A stretch of 61,828 bases of DNA, taken from positions 1 to 61,828 of IMG/VR virus record IMGVR_UViG_3300022821_000021, one strand, 5' to 3'. Shown here in pieces: positions 1-9,703 of this stretch (its first letter is position 1; each line of letters opens with the position of its first letter). The notes below the pieces were generated by a model. It was not told the origin of the DNA and did no database searches. It saw nothing but the letters and a program-made list of their open reading frames with translations. The translations under genes were made by a program, and so were the position numbers. The stretch is from a virus.

Positions 1-297
1 CTTACTGAAGATTATGATATTAACCCACTATCAGAATCCACAACCGAAGAATGGCCCACATTAAATAATAAGACGGTAACATCACCCGATGCTGTGGCTG
101 CGCGCACTGCTTTACATGCAAGTTTCCGAAGTTTAAATGATAATGCCGATATCGATACAGCTACTCCGGTCGCTATGATGCCAATGCAGGATATAAATGG
201 TCGCCCGGTTGATATAAATACATTACCGGCTACCTTGCAAACCGCGCTTACGAAAGACTACTCATCCATGATAAAGGCTATGGATAAACCTAAATGA
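1..297 (+). CDS. C-terminal part of an unidentified baseplate-region protein (5' end outside window)
   Basis: The frame is open from the first base to the TGA at 295-297, so this is the last 98 codons of a longer gene. A GTG at 94 could be an internal start but is unlikely, because codons upstream of it read through. The fragment is polar and shows no motif I recognise. Its stop overlaps the ATG of the gp25 gene (ATGA), so the two are probably translationally coupled. In T4-like genomes the gene before gp25 is often another wedge protein such as gp53, but nothing in the fragment proves that. Confidence 0.75.
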   Translation, partial: LTEDYDINPLSESTTEEWPTLNNKTVTSPDAVAARTALHASFRSLNDNADIDTATPVAMMPMQDINGRPVDINTLPATLQTALTKDYSSMIKAMDKPK

Positions 298-698
298 GCA
301 CAATTAGAAAAATAAATAGACTTGATTTTGAACCCGATGTAGCAATCGGCATTGGTCTGCCGTTCGGCACCAATAATAATTTTAATTTGAACTATGAAAC
401 AAAAGAACAAGTAAAAGATAATCTCCGAAATTTACTATTAACTATTAAAGGTGAACGAGTATTTAATCCTAGATTTGGATCTGATTTATATAAAAAGATA
501 TTTGAACCAAATACACCAGCGCTTGTAAATTCAATACAAACATCTATAAAAACTAGTATTGCTGAATTTATGTCATATATTACACTTGTAGATGTATCTG
601 TAATTGAAAATGGAAACTCATTGTCTATACATGTTTCATATTCTGTGCCTGATTTTAGGTTCGATGATATATTACTCATAGATGTTAACCGAGGATAA
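294..698 (+). CDS. 25: Baseplate wedge protein, gp25/GpW lysozyme-like family
   Basis: A 134-residue protein of the usual size for phage gp25. The family signature is visible at about residues 46-65: an LLLTIKGERV stretch followed by NPRFGSDLYKKIFEP. It is known in this family as a wedge component that contacts the sheath initiation site. It overlaps the gene before it by 4 bases and is followed two bases later by the gp6 homologue, the same order as in many T4-like phages. The fold is lysozyme-like in name only in this family, and no catalytic activity is implied here. Confidence 0.93.
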   Translation: MSTIRKINRLDFEPDVAIGIGLPFGTNNNFNLNYETKEQVKDNLRNLLLTIKGERVFNPRFGSDLYKKIFEPNTPALVNSIQTSIKTSIAEFMSYITLVDVSVIENGNSLSIHVSYSVPDFRFDDILLIDVNRG

Positions 699-700
699 TA

Positions 701-2581
701 ATGGCTACTACAAAAGAAATAAAGTATTTAAATAAGACTTTTCCTGAATTTAAGAAAAATCTTGTTGATTATGCTAAGAATTATTTTCCCGATACGTATA
801 ATGATTTTACCGATGCATCACCGGGTACCATGTTTATCGAAATGGCTGCTTATGTAGGTGACGTACTTTCATTTTACACAGACTATACGTTAAAAGAAAA
901 CATGATTCAGCACGCAAGTGAACGTAAAAATTTACTTAATATTGCTCAGTCATTTGGATATAAGCCAAAGCTATCGGTAGCTTCATCCACCGATATAGAT
1001 GTATACCAATTAGTACCATCAACTGATACTGGTGGTGATGGTTCGAGTTCAAAGCCAGATTATAGATATGCGTTGTTGGTTGAAGGTGGAATGGAAGTAC
1101 AAACCGAAACAGGAACTATATTTCGTACAAGTAGAGATGTTAATTTCGCAGAATCAAGTTCGTTATCCCCAACCGAAACAACGGTATATCAACTTAATTT
1201 AACTACAGGAATTCCCGAATACTATCTACTTAAAAAAACAGTATCGGCAACTTCCGGCGAACTTAAAACATTAAATATAAGTGTAACCGACCCAAAAAAG
1301 AATTTAAAAATAAAAATAACCGATGATGATATCATTGGTATTGAAACGGTAACGGATACTGATGAAAATGTCTGGACCGAAGTACCATATTTGGCACAAG
1401 ATACTATATTTGAAGAAACAGTTAACAACTTTGATTTTGATCCTTTACTTGCACCTGATTCGGTTGCAGTACCATATATACTTTCATTAAGAAAAACCGG
1501 CCGCCGATTTATAACACGAATTACGCCGGATAATAATATGGAATTACAATTTGGTTCCGGAATATCAACGAACAGTGATATCAGTATTTTACCTAATCCA
1601 GAAAATGTTGGATCAAACTTACCGGCTTCAATCGATGGATTGGATATAGCATTTGACCCATCTAATTTCCTACGTAGTAGAACATATGGTCAGGTACCGT
1701 CATCAACAACATTAACAATAAATTATACAATTGGATATGGTATTGATGGTAACGTTCCATCTAATACGATTGTAGTAATTAATAGTAAAACTACACAACA
1801 GACAACAGAAGAACTATTAAATTCAACTACATTAGCTACAGTTGTAGCTAGCTTACAAGTAAATAATCCATCGCCGGCAACCGGCGGAAAATCAACCGAA
1901 ACATTAGAAGAAATTCGTCAAAATGCTTTGGCTTATTTTTCAACACAAAATCGAGCGGTAACCAGAGAAGATTATATTGTACGTACATATTCACTTCCTG
2001 CTAGGTATGGGTCAATCGCGAAAGCATATATAACTCAAGACCAACAGGTACTACCGTCCACCGGTTTAAGTGTAGCAAATCCGTTTGCTATGAATTTATA
2101 TGTAATCGGATATAACCAAAGTAAAAATTTAACCAACGTTTCTCGCGCGTCCAAAGAAAACTTAAGAAACTATCTATCACAGTATAGATTATTAACCGAT
2201 GCTGTCAATATTAAAAACGGATATATTATTAATATTGGCGTTGACTTTAAGGTTGTAGTTCTTCCTGGACGAAATTCGAGAGAAATCATATTAAGATGTA
2301 TCGACACATTAAAGGCATTTTTCAATATCGAAAATATGCAGTTCCGTCAACCAATAATTACAAAAGATATTGTGTTGGCATTGGCTAGTACTGATGGTGT
2401 ACAATCTGTTATAGACGTAACAATACTAAACAAATGGCGAGAAAGTGAAGGCTACTCAGGTAACAAATATAATCTAACAGCTGCAAACAGAAGTGGCATA
2501 TTATATCCTTCATTGGACCCATCTGTATTTGAAATAAAATACCCAGAACGTGACATTCGAGGTAAAGCAGTAACTTATTAA
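701..2581 (+). CDS. 6: Baseplate wedge protein gp6 (baseplate J-like)
   Basis: A 626-residue protein. The N-terminus has the typical gp6/baseplate-J opening: an FPEFKKNLVDYAKNYFPD stretch, then DASPGTMFIEMAAYVGDVLSFY at about residues 36-60, then ERKNLLNIAQSFGYKP. A second conserved block near residue 420 (TREDYIVRTYSLPARYGSIAKAY) is the J-like core region. gp6 dimers cross-link neighbouring wedges into the baseplate ring. The gene follows gp25 directly, as expected. Confidence 0.92.
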   Translation: MATTKEIKYLNKTFPEFKKNLVDYAKNYFPDTYNDFTDASPGTMFIEMAAYVGDVLSFYTDYTLKENMIQHASERKNLLNIAQSFGYKPKLSVASSTDIDVYQLVPSTDTGGDGSSSKPDYRYALLVEGGMEVQTETGTIFRTSRDVNFAESSSLSPTETTVYQLNLTTGIPEYYLLKKTVSATSGELKTLNISVTDPKKNLKIKITDDDIIGIETVTDTDENVWTEVPYLAQDTIFEETVNNFDFDPLLAPDSVAVPYILSLRKTGRRFITRITPDNNMELQFGSGISTNSDISILPNPENVGSNLPASIDGLDIAFDPSNFLRSRTYGQVPSSTTLTINYTIGYGIDGNVPSNTIVVINSKTTQQTTEELLNSTTLATVVASLQVNNPSPATGGKSTETLEEIRQNALAYFSTQNRAVTREDYIVRTYSLPARYGSIAKAYITQDQQVLPSTGLSVANPFAMNLYVIGYNQSKNLTNVSRASKENLRNYLSQYRLLTDAVNIKNGYIINIGVDFKVVVLPGRNSREIILRCIDTLKAFFNIENMQFRQPIITKDIVLALASTDGVQSVIDVTILNKWRESEGYSGNKYNLTAANRSGILYPSLDPSVFEIKYPERDIRGKAVTY

Positions 2582-2604
2582 CCTATAAATTAAAAAACCC
2601 CAAA

Positions 2605-2891
2605 ATGAAAAATCAAACTAAAACCCCCAAGAAAATAATGTTAAAATCCCTTATATCGGAATTATATTCTGATAAATTTTTAACAGCAATGATACCGTTA
2701 AGGCCACCGTCCTTAAAAAAGAAATGAAAAAGGTTGTCGCACAATTAAAGAAAAAAGGAATAGATTTGGAATCCAATTGGGATAACGCCGTTTCCGAATA
2801 TATTATGGATTTTGATGAAGGTGGTGTTAATTCATACAAAGCCTTGGTAGCCGACTTTTTAGACTACATCAAAGCGGCCGGTTATGCCTAA
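2605..2891 (+). CDS. Small protein spread over two frames (apparent -1 frameshift)
   Basis: Frame one starts at ATG 2605 (or the internal ATG 2638) and stops at 2725-2727 after 40 codons. A second frame, open from 2676, reads through an ATG at 2724 to the TAA at 2889-2891. Joined at the run of five T at 2677-2681, the two give one acidic/lysine-rich protein of about 94 residues. Without a shift there are two tiny ORFs overlapping as ATGA. The frames would be continuous if the T run were one base longer. This could be a sequencing error, a real mutation or a programmed shift. The product is not recognised. It lies between gp6 and a structural gene. Confidence 0.5.
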
Positions 2892-2908
2892 TTAAAAAGT
2901 TAAGTATT

Positions 2909-3970
2909 ATGATATATTCAATTTTCCCCACGAAAGATTCTACTTTATTCGAAGTATCGGAAAGTATGAACACAGGTATTGATGAAATTCTATTCATTGA
3001 AAAGATAGTATCTTCGTCTTTACAACCGGGTATTAGTAATACCAGAGCTACCATTCAATTTGATTTGGATGGAGTATCACAATCATTAGCAGCAGGAACT
3101 ATTGATTCAACCAATGGTATTCAATTCTACCTTAATCTATACACAACGGAAGCTACAGCAATACCATTGGAATATGGTGTTATGGCTATACCGTTATCAG
3201 AATCATGGGGTATGGGTGTTGGTAGAACTACAAACAATCCAATTACAACTGAGGGTGCAAGTTGGAAATATAGATTCGGTGAAATCGACGCAACGGAATG
3301 GTTGTCGCCTGGCGGCACCACAGGGTCAAGTGGTAATGTACATACCCAGTCATTTAATTATAACTTGACTGATATTAGAATGAGCGTATCACAGTCCGTT
3401 GCAGATTGGCTTTCAAATACAACTGAAAATAATGGCTTCCTATTATTACGTAGTGGGTCCGAAGAAACTGACGCCAATTTATATGGTTCCCTTAAGTATT
3501 TTTCAAGAGACACACATACAATATATGTTCCTAAATTAGAAGTATTATGGGACGATTCCGTATATAATACAGGAAGTCTTGATGAATTAACTGCCAGTAA
3601 CATCATATTGTATCTAAAGGACAATGCTGGTATTTACAGAGAAAATTCAAGAATTCAAATAGGTGTAGTTGGTAGGGAAACTTATCCAGTAAAAACGTAT
3701 ACCACAAGTTCGGCACAATTGGATATTAAGTACTTACCATCATCATCATACTATTCAGTAAAAGACGCGCTGACCGAAGACGTAGTTATCCCATTTGATG
3801 ATAATTATACTAAAGTAAGTTGCAATTCCAGCGGAAACTATGTTAATCTATGGTTAGACGGATTACAACCTGAAAGATACTATAGATTAGTATTTAAGAT
3901 TGAAGATAGAATTTATACTGGTCAAGTTGAATATTTCGACAATGACCACATATTTAAGGTAATCAGATAA
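2909..3970 (+). CDS. Virion structural protein, DNRLRE-like beta domain
   Basis: A 353-residue protein. Residues about 1-230 resemble DNRLRE-type beta-sandwich domains: an N-terminal KDSTLFE, a middle SWGMGVGR / WKYRFG segment, a VSQSVADWLSN helix followed by NNGFLLLRSG, and a closing FSRDTHTIYVPKLEVLW. The remaining C-terminal part is beta-rich and unrecognised. Its position between gp6 and the large tail genes points to a baseplate or tail-associated virion protein. The family assignment is by eye from the pattern of conserved residues and is tentative. Confidence 0.7.
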   Translation: MIYSIFPTKDSTLFEVSESMNTGIDEILFIEKIVSSSLQPGISNTRATIQFDLDGVSQSLAAGTIDSTNGIQFYLNLYTTEATAIPLEYGVMAIPLSESWGMGVGRTTNNPITTEGASWKYRFGEIDATEWLSPGGTTGSSGNVHTQSFNYNLTDIRMSVSQSVADWLSNTTENNGFLLLRSGSEETDANLYGSLKYFSRDTHTIYVPKLEVLWDDSVYNTGSLDELTASNIILYLKDNAGIYRENSRIQIGVVGRETYPVKTYTTSSAQLDIKYLPSSSYYSVKDALTEDVVIPFDDNYTKVSCNSSGNYVNLWLDGLQPERYYRLVFKIEDRIYTGQVEYFDNDHIFKVIR

Positions 3971-3972
3971 TT

Positions 3973-4749
3973 ATGGCATTTGTAATATCAAGCATAAGTG
4001 ATAGAATCGATATTGTATCCCGACGATCTAGTTATGCGTCGGAATCATATTATGATAATATTGATACAGATATATCACAATTATTAACTATACCGGCTCC
4101 GTCTGAATTAAGGATTCAGGCAGCTAATTATTATTTATTATATGATACAAGGGGAAATAGTAAATATCCAAATACCATCGATGATCCGTATAGATGGTTA
4201 GAAGATCCTTATTTTCCCGATGGTAATCCAACTAATTTCTTTTATGGATTTATGGCTGGTGAACATGCTTTATTTTACGTAAAGACATTAAAGCCCGAGC
4301 GCAATCTATTTACGTATAAATGGGAAGTTAATGGTGAGGAAAAGGGTACGGGTCCATCTTTAATGTTGTATAATTTATCTCCTGATGTATATATCGACAC
4401 GGAATTTAATGATAATGCACCTGATGTATTAGAAGGTGCCTACGAAGGGTTTGGCGACCTCGTAGACGTTAGCTGCATCGCTACTGATGTCCGTGGTCGG
4501 GAAACTCGTCAAAGCGCTTATTTCAAGTGTGATGACATTATGGGTATGGGTGATGGTAGATTTACTGCTCGCACTGGCGGCCGTAATACACAGAATGTAG
4601 AAGACAATATATATTATTCTAATTTACGACGAACTCTGAGACAGTATACTGATTTCGATGTTAATGTATTTAACGATGAATCGTTATCAGAAGCAGCTAG
4701 ACAATCGCCATTAACAGATGTAATAATGCCCGATGGACCTATACTTTAA
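3973..4749 (+). CDS. Unidentified virion protein, baseplate region
   Basis: A 258-residue protein starting two bases after the previous stop. It is rich in Tyr, Asp and Asn. A central segment (KWEVNGEEKGTGPSL, about residues 116-131) looks like an immunoglobulin-type beta domain, and the C-terminal 50 residues are polar. No family is recognised. The tight packing between two tail genes and the shared base composition suggest it is assembled into the baseplate or its appendages. Confidence 0.65.
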   Translation: MAFVISSISDRIDIVSRRSSYASESYYDNIDTDISQLLTIPAPSELRIQAANYYLLYDTRGNSKYPNTIDDPYRWLEDPYFPDGNPTNFFYGFMAGEHALFYVKTLKPERNLFTYKWEVNGEEKGTGPSLMLYNLSPDVYIDTEFNDNAPDVLEGAYEGFGDLVDVSCIATDVRGRETRQSAYFKCDDIMGMGDGRFTARTGGRNTQNVEDNIYYSNLRRTLRQYTDFDVNVFNDESLSEAARQSPLTDVIMPDGPIL

Positions 4750-4752
4750 TAT

Positions 4753-7700
4753 ATGGAAACTGTAGTATATAATATAAAAGATGTTGGATTAGCTAATGTA
4801 GATATTGTAAGATCTGGTGCAACAGGATTTGATATCAGTGGAACTAGAAGTAGAATTACTTCCGGCGGAACTCGTGATACGGCATTATCATATCCAATGG
4901 TTTCAATTGCAGATACTGATGTATTACGTTTGGAATTTTATTCCGAAGGTACGTTAATTGATACATTTGAAGGTATTGCAAAATCATATTTATCTGATGC
5001 AGATGGTTCATTACAGTTAGATATATACGAAATAATAGTTAATGAATTATCATTAACATCAGGTACGTTTGAAGTACAAGGGTTCATTATAGATAAGATA
5101 TCAGATTTATCCGTGATAGATATATCGCGAAATAAAACTGAAATTAAAATAAATAATTCGTTGGTTGATTTACGTGAATTGGGTACTGATCCAATTCCGT
5201 TATATATCTTTCACGTCCCAACACAAAAATCATATCCAATTGTTAATTGGGTTAATGATAAATACACTGAAGAAAAATATCTTATAGTTAAGCATACACC
5301 ACACGATAATGTATTAACTTTCCCCAGAGATATAAGACCAAAGGATGAAATTGAAATCTGGGACCAAGTTTTAAATCCATTCAATTTTAGTGTAAGAATA
5401 TCGCTGCCCGTTGTAGAAGTAAGTGAAGATTATAATGCGCTACGCGGGCCGGATTTTTACATAGATTTAAATCGTAGAGTTGGCAAGGCCACCGGGGTAT
5501 TAACCGAAGAATTAATATTAAATGCTGTTCCTGATGTAAGAAATCGAATAATAAATAAAATGTTTAGTGGTTCCATTGATACAAATGGCGCTGAATTAAA
5601 CATTGATTACCGTGACTACAGTAACTTCATACATTTTAGTTCCGCCAAACAACGATTGACAAATTTTTATTCTAAAATGAAGTCAATTGAATTGTATACG
5701 TCACAATCACAGGCAATTTCAATTGATTTAGTCGGACTATCGGGTGCCGGAGCCACATCATCATACGAATATATTCATAATAAAAGTGTGTTTGATAGAA
5801 AGGTAGATGAAGTAATTGGTAACTTCGATAGTTATGAAAATTATCTTTATTATGATTCAGCTTCAATTGAATCGGATACGTATGGCAACTACTCGCAGAC
5901 TACATGGCCAAAGGAAACTTCTATTAAGCCATATACGAACGCAAGTATATCATCATCGGCCGTCACTAATTGGTATCCAGATGCAATAGAAGTGGCATCT
6001 TTATATGATGGCAAAAATCAAAATATACTACGTGATTTATTACCATTTCACGTTAGACTTGATTCACAAAACAATGGATTTATATTGTTTGTGGATATGG
6101 TAGCGCAGCACTTTGATGTACTGTATAATTATATTGACCATTTAGTATCAATAAATAAACGAGATGAAAACGTAGATATTGGTATTTCCAAAGATTTACT
6201 ATACAGTGTACTTAAATCGATGGGATGGGAGGCTGTATCGGGATGGGACAAAGAAGAACTTTGGTCTTACTTTTTAGGGTACAATAGTAGTGGTAGTTAT
6301 CAATCGACATCATCTATTGAATATCCAACCGGCGCAACCCTAAATTACGCCGCTACGGAATCCCTATCGTACAGAGATTTAGAACTCGAACCATATTCAC
6401 GACTATTTAACAATCTGCCGTACATCTATAAAACGAAAGGTACGGAACGAAGTATAAAAGCGTTCCTTACATGCTATGGAATACCAACCAGTATTCTTAG
6501 AATACAGGAATTTGGGGGCCCTGATCCCATTAATTCAATATCTGGGTCACAACTTAGATATATTGAAATTGCTAATAATGAACTGATCACCAGCGCCAGT
6601 TATATAACTGCACCGTGGAATAATATAGAATTTTCCGGCGATGGTAGCTCTTTATTTACAACTAATTTATATTTACCCCGTACCATAGAATTCAGATTTA
6701 GAACAAATACCAAATCTACTCAGGGTATTATTGGTAAAGAAGAAGATTGGGGTATATGGATGGAACATTCATCGTCCAATGCTACTTCGAATTACGGTCG
6801 CATGCACTTTTCATTAAGTGGTAGTGATGGGTATGTATCAGCGTCAACTACTTATTCTCCTATATATGACAATGATTATTGGAGCGTATTTCTTAGACAA
6901 GAAAATAAAATAAAAGTATCAGGTACGGTTATAGATGGTCCAAATGTTGTTTGGAAATTAGATGTAAAGAAGGCCCCGAATCACGCTTCGGGAAGAATCA
7001 CTCATGCAATCAGCGCATCAATAGAATCGGACGATTTATTGGCATCAGTTAGTCAATCGTATATTGACGCATGGGGTAATGGATCTATAGAAGGTATTCA
7101 TTTAGGTGAAGTACATTCATCCGGGTCTGTGTTCGCCAACATTACCAATTATACTACATCACTAAATGGCGCCATTCAGGAATTCAAAATATGGAGAACC
7201 GAACTTCCTAATCATGTATTGGATGGTCATACACAAGCCCCAACAAGTTACTATGGAGCTACGTACAGCGAATCATATGATAATTTAGTATTCAGAATTC
7301 CAATTGGAACGGACAATAATTTAGTTCCTATATCACAAAGCGGTTTGATTTTGACATCTAGCCACCCAAGTCAAATTATGCAATATGCAGGTTCACCTAC
7401 ATATTTATCAAAGGCATATGGGTATACAACTTCAAGTTGGAATACAGTAGATGACACATATTATGTACATGTTCCTAATTCAATTGGGTTAAGACCTCAA
7501 TCATCTAAGATTAGAATAGAAGATAATAGTAATGACAATGTATTGGATCCATTTAACAGCTATGAAAGTAGCTCGTTTGATAACTATCCATTAGATTCTA
7601 ATATGATTTCTGTGGCATTTTCGCCACAAGATAATATTGACTTGGATATTGCATATCAATTCGGTGGCATCATATTGGATGATATTGTGGGCGACCCCCG

Positions 7701-8871
7701 TGATAGATTTGAGTCGGAATATAATTCTCTCAGAATACTCCGTGATACCTATTTCAAAAAATTCAACAAAGAAAACAACGTCTTTGCATTTTTGAGGCTG
7801 ATAGGTCTTTTCAATTCTGCTATATTCAAGCAAATTGAACAATTGTTGCCAGCTAGAGCCCATAAAATTGTAGGTGTGTTGATAAAACCATCCGTACTCG
7901 AACGTCCTAAGATAGTAACAGAAGCATCGTTATCATTAGAAGTGCCAACGTATTCGGCTAGTATCGATTTATATTCCGATTCTACATTCATAACAGCCGA
8001 CGATTCAGATTCTATGACATACATAGATCGCTTCGGCGGAAGCTCTATATTTTCTACGTTGACAGATACAATTCCAACGTGGGAAATAGGTGATTATGAT
8101 CGTAGATTTGGGTCAAGATATACGTATGATGAATCAACTGCATTATACGGTACTTCGTCGGTTATATTCGAATTTACTGCTCCATCTGTAGCCCCAATTG
8201 GTTCACTGTTTTTTGTTGGTAGTAATGTACAATTTTTGTACACTAGTTCAGCCGACTTCGGTACTGATACATCAAATTTAATTCACGTTGATAATACAAC
8301 CGGAACCGCCGGTGCAATGGTCAATGCACTCCGCGATGCAATAAATACTAATTCCGAATTAATTGAAATTCCTTTATCTGCTTCGTCACTAGGAGGCGGC
8401 AATATTAAAGTTTCATTTACTACATTGAATTCGCCCCGGGCCAATACTATAATAGTACATAGTGGTAGCGCTCCTAACGATGAATTGACTTCATTATCTA
8501 TCGCCAGCGGGTTCGTCGCAGGTTCTGGTAGTTTCTTTGGTCCGGTTCAATTCAAATTGAATATACGTACAATAGATGGTATACAGCCGTTTATATCTGA
8601 ATCAATACAATCGGAATTTCTATATAAGAAAAACTACTTCTATAGTAGTTCACACAGTAGGTCAAGAGATGATTCATTTTCAAGTTCATTGGAACTTTCC
8701 AGAATTCATCCGTATAATCCAAATTCATTTTACATAGGAAGTAAAGTAACTAGTGCGGACTTCAATATTGATAGCTTTGATACTATAGACGGCGGCCCGG
8801 TAGTTGAATGGAATACATTAACATCTGGAAGCGTAGCAATTGGTATTATACCACCACCATCGCCATTATAA
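4753..8871 (+). CDS. Giant baseplate protein with central lectin-like domain
   Basis: A 1372-residue protein. The segment at about residues 545-590 (NNLPYIYKTKGTERSIKAFLTCYGIP) is typical of baseplate proteins of the tail-protein-I / gp7 type. Residues about 620-820 resemble a concanavalin/LamG fold (TIEFRFRTN, IIGKEEDWGIWME, then AIQEFKIWRTELPNHV). Residues about 955-1060 (FGGIILDDIVGDPRD, YFKKFNKENNVFAFLRLIGLFN, QIEQLLPARAHKIVGVLIKP) form a second helical baseplate block. The last 300 residues are beta-rich. It probably plays the wedge role of T4 gp7, with a carbohydrate-binding-like domain inserted. That functional equivalence is inferred. Confidence 0.75.
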   Translation: METVVYNIKDVGLANVDIVRSGATGFDISGTRSRITSGGTRDTALSYPMVSIADTDVLRLEFYSEGTLIDTFEGIAKSYLSDADGSLQLDIYEIIVNELSLTSGTFEVQGFIIDKISDLSVIDISRNKTEIKINNSLVDLRELGTDPIPLYIFHVPTQKSYPIVNWVNDKYTEEKYLIVKHTPHDNVLTFPRDIRPKDEIEIWDQVLNPFNFSVRISLPVVEVSEDYNALRGPDFYIDLNRRVGKATGVLTEELILNAVPDVRNRIINKMFSGSIDTNGAELNIDYRDYSNFIHFSSAKQRLTNFYSKMKSIELYTSQSQAISIDLVGLSGAGATSSYEYIHNKSVFDRKVDEVIGNFDSYENYLYYDSASIESDTYGNYSQTTWPKETSIKPYTNASISSSAVTNWYPDAIEVASLYDGKNQNILRDLLPFHVRLDSQNNGFILFVDMVAQHFDVLYNYIDHLVSINKRDENVDIGISKDLLYSVLKSMGWEAVSGWDKEELWSYFLGYNSSGSYQSTSSIEYPTGATLNYAATESLSYRDLELEPYSRLFNNLPYIYKTKGTERSIKAFLTCYGIPTSILRIQEFGGPDPINSISGSQLRYIEIANNELITSASYITAPWNNIEFSGDGSSLFTTNLYLPRTIEFRFRTNTKSTQGIIGKEEDWGIWMEHSSSNATSNYGRMHFSLSGSDGYVSASTTYSPIYDNDYWSVFLRQENKIKVSGTVIDGPNVVWKLDVKKAPNHASGRITHAISASIESDDLLASVSQSYIDAWGNGSIEGIHLGEVHSSGSVFANITNYTTSLNGAIQEFKIWRTELPNHVLDGHTQAPTSYYGATYSESYDNLVFRIPIGTDNNLVPISQSGLILTSSHPSQIMQYAGSPTYLSKAYGYTTSSWNTVDDTYYVHVPNSIGLRPQSSKIRIEDNSNDNVLDPFNSYESSSFDNYPLDSNMISVAFSPQDNIDLDIAYQFGGIILDDIVGDPRDRFESEYNSLRILRDTYFKKFNKENNVFAFLRLIGLFNSAIFKQIEQLLPARAHKIVGVLIKPSVLERPKIVTEASLSLEVPTYSASIDLYSDSTFITADDSDSMTYIDRFGGSSIFSTLTDTIPTWEIGDYDRRFGSRYTYDESTALYGTSSVIFEFTAPSVAPIGSLFFVGSNVQFLYTSSADFGTDTSNLIHVDNTTGTAGAMVNALRDAINTNSELIEIPLSASSLGGGNIKVSFTTLNSPRANTIIVHSGSAPNDELTSLSIASGFVAGSGSFFGPVQFKLNIRTIDGIQPFISESIQSEFLYKKNYFYSSSHSRSRDDSFSSSLELSRIHPYNPNSFYIGSKVTSADFNIDSFDTIDGGPVVEWNTLTSGSVAIGIIPPPSPL

Positions 8872-8896
8872 TAAACCTACAAACAAAAATACTGTA

Positions 8897-8904
8897 TATT
8901 TATT
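8897..8904 (+). promoter_or_regulatory. Late-promoter-like element (TATTTATT variant)
   Basis: CTGTATATTTATTA lies 21 bases before the start at 8926. This is a weaker match to the recurrent TGATATTTATA. Confidence 0.45.
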
Positions 8905-8925
8905 AATAACTAAAAGGAAATTTAT

Positions 8926-9681
8926 ATGGGATATCTTGATAATACAACACTAACAATCGATGCGATATTGACTAAACGAGGTCGCCAGCTTTTGTCTAGA
9001 GGAAATCTGAATATAACTAAGTTTTCTATATCTGATGACGAAGTGGATTATAGATTGTATGATCCGTCACACGGAAACGGTAGTAACTATTATGGTGAAG
9101 CCATTGAAAAATTACCAATGTTGGAAGCATTTGCAGATGAAACTCAAATGATGAGACATAAGCTAATTACGCTTCCTCGCGGTACAACACGTCTTCCTGT
9201 CATTGGTATTGGTATTTCATCTATCAGTCTAACAACAGGTGAAAGTATTACTATAACACCAAGAGTTACAAATGATACTACAATTAGACAATCATATACC
9301 ATTACACTTGATAATTCAAAAATAGCTACTATTACCCCATCGGGTGTTACTCTTAGCGACGCTTCCGCTGCTTTCCCCGCAACACGTACTGGCGGCGACG
9401 GAACCGGCCGATTCTCTTCGGGTGACCGTGGTTTGTCTGTAATTGAAACCGGCGGGACATCAGGCGACCCAAGTGATGAAAGAATATCGGTTACTAAATT
9501 CGGCGCAACATTCACCATAACCGGAAAATCATTACTAAGAACTACAACATCTACAATTACTATTTTCGGAAATGAAACCGGAGGTTCGGTAACAATTCCT
9601 ATAACTGTAAATGTGGATAGTTTAATTGAAGGTGTATCGATTGGTACTGATACGGGTCCTGGTTCTACGGCAACCGCATAA
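8926..9681 (+). CDS. Virion protein with conserved N-terminal module and Ig-like C-terminus
   Basis: A 251-residue protein with a good AAGGAAA ribosome site about 8 bases before ATG 8926. The N-terminal 80 residues (GYLDNTTLTIDAILTKRGRQ, then KFSISDDEVDYRLYDPS) look like a conserved tail-protein module that I have seen in other large myoviruses but cannot name. The C-terminal 150 residues are Thr/Ser/Gly-rich and beta-strand-like, consistent with a bacterial-Ig-type domain (SISLTTGESITITP). It begins a new transcription unit behind a TATTTATT element at 8897-8904. Confidence 0.65.
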   Translation: MGYLDNTTLTIDAILTKRGRQLLSRGNLNITKFSISDDEVDYRLYDPSHGNGSNYYGEAIEKLPMLEAFADETQMMRHKLITLPRGTTRLPVIGIGISSISLTTGESITITPRVTNDTTIRQSYTITLDNSKIATITPSGVTLSDASAAFPATRTGGDGTGRFSSGDRGLSVIETGGTSGDPSDERISVTKFGATFTITGKSLLRTTTSTITIFGNETGGSVTIPITVNVDSLIEGVSIGTDTGPGSTATA

Positions 9682-9703
9682 TATAAAATAAACTTGAAAG
9701 AAT

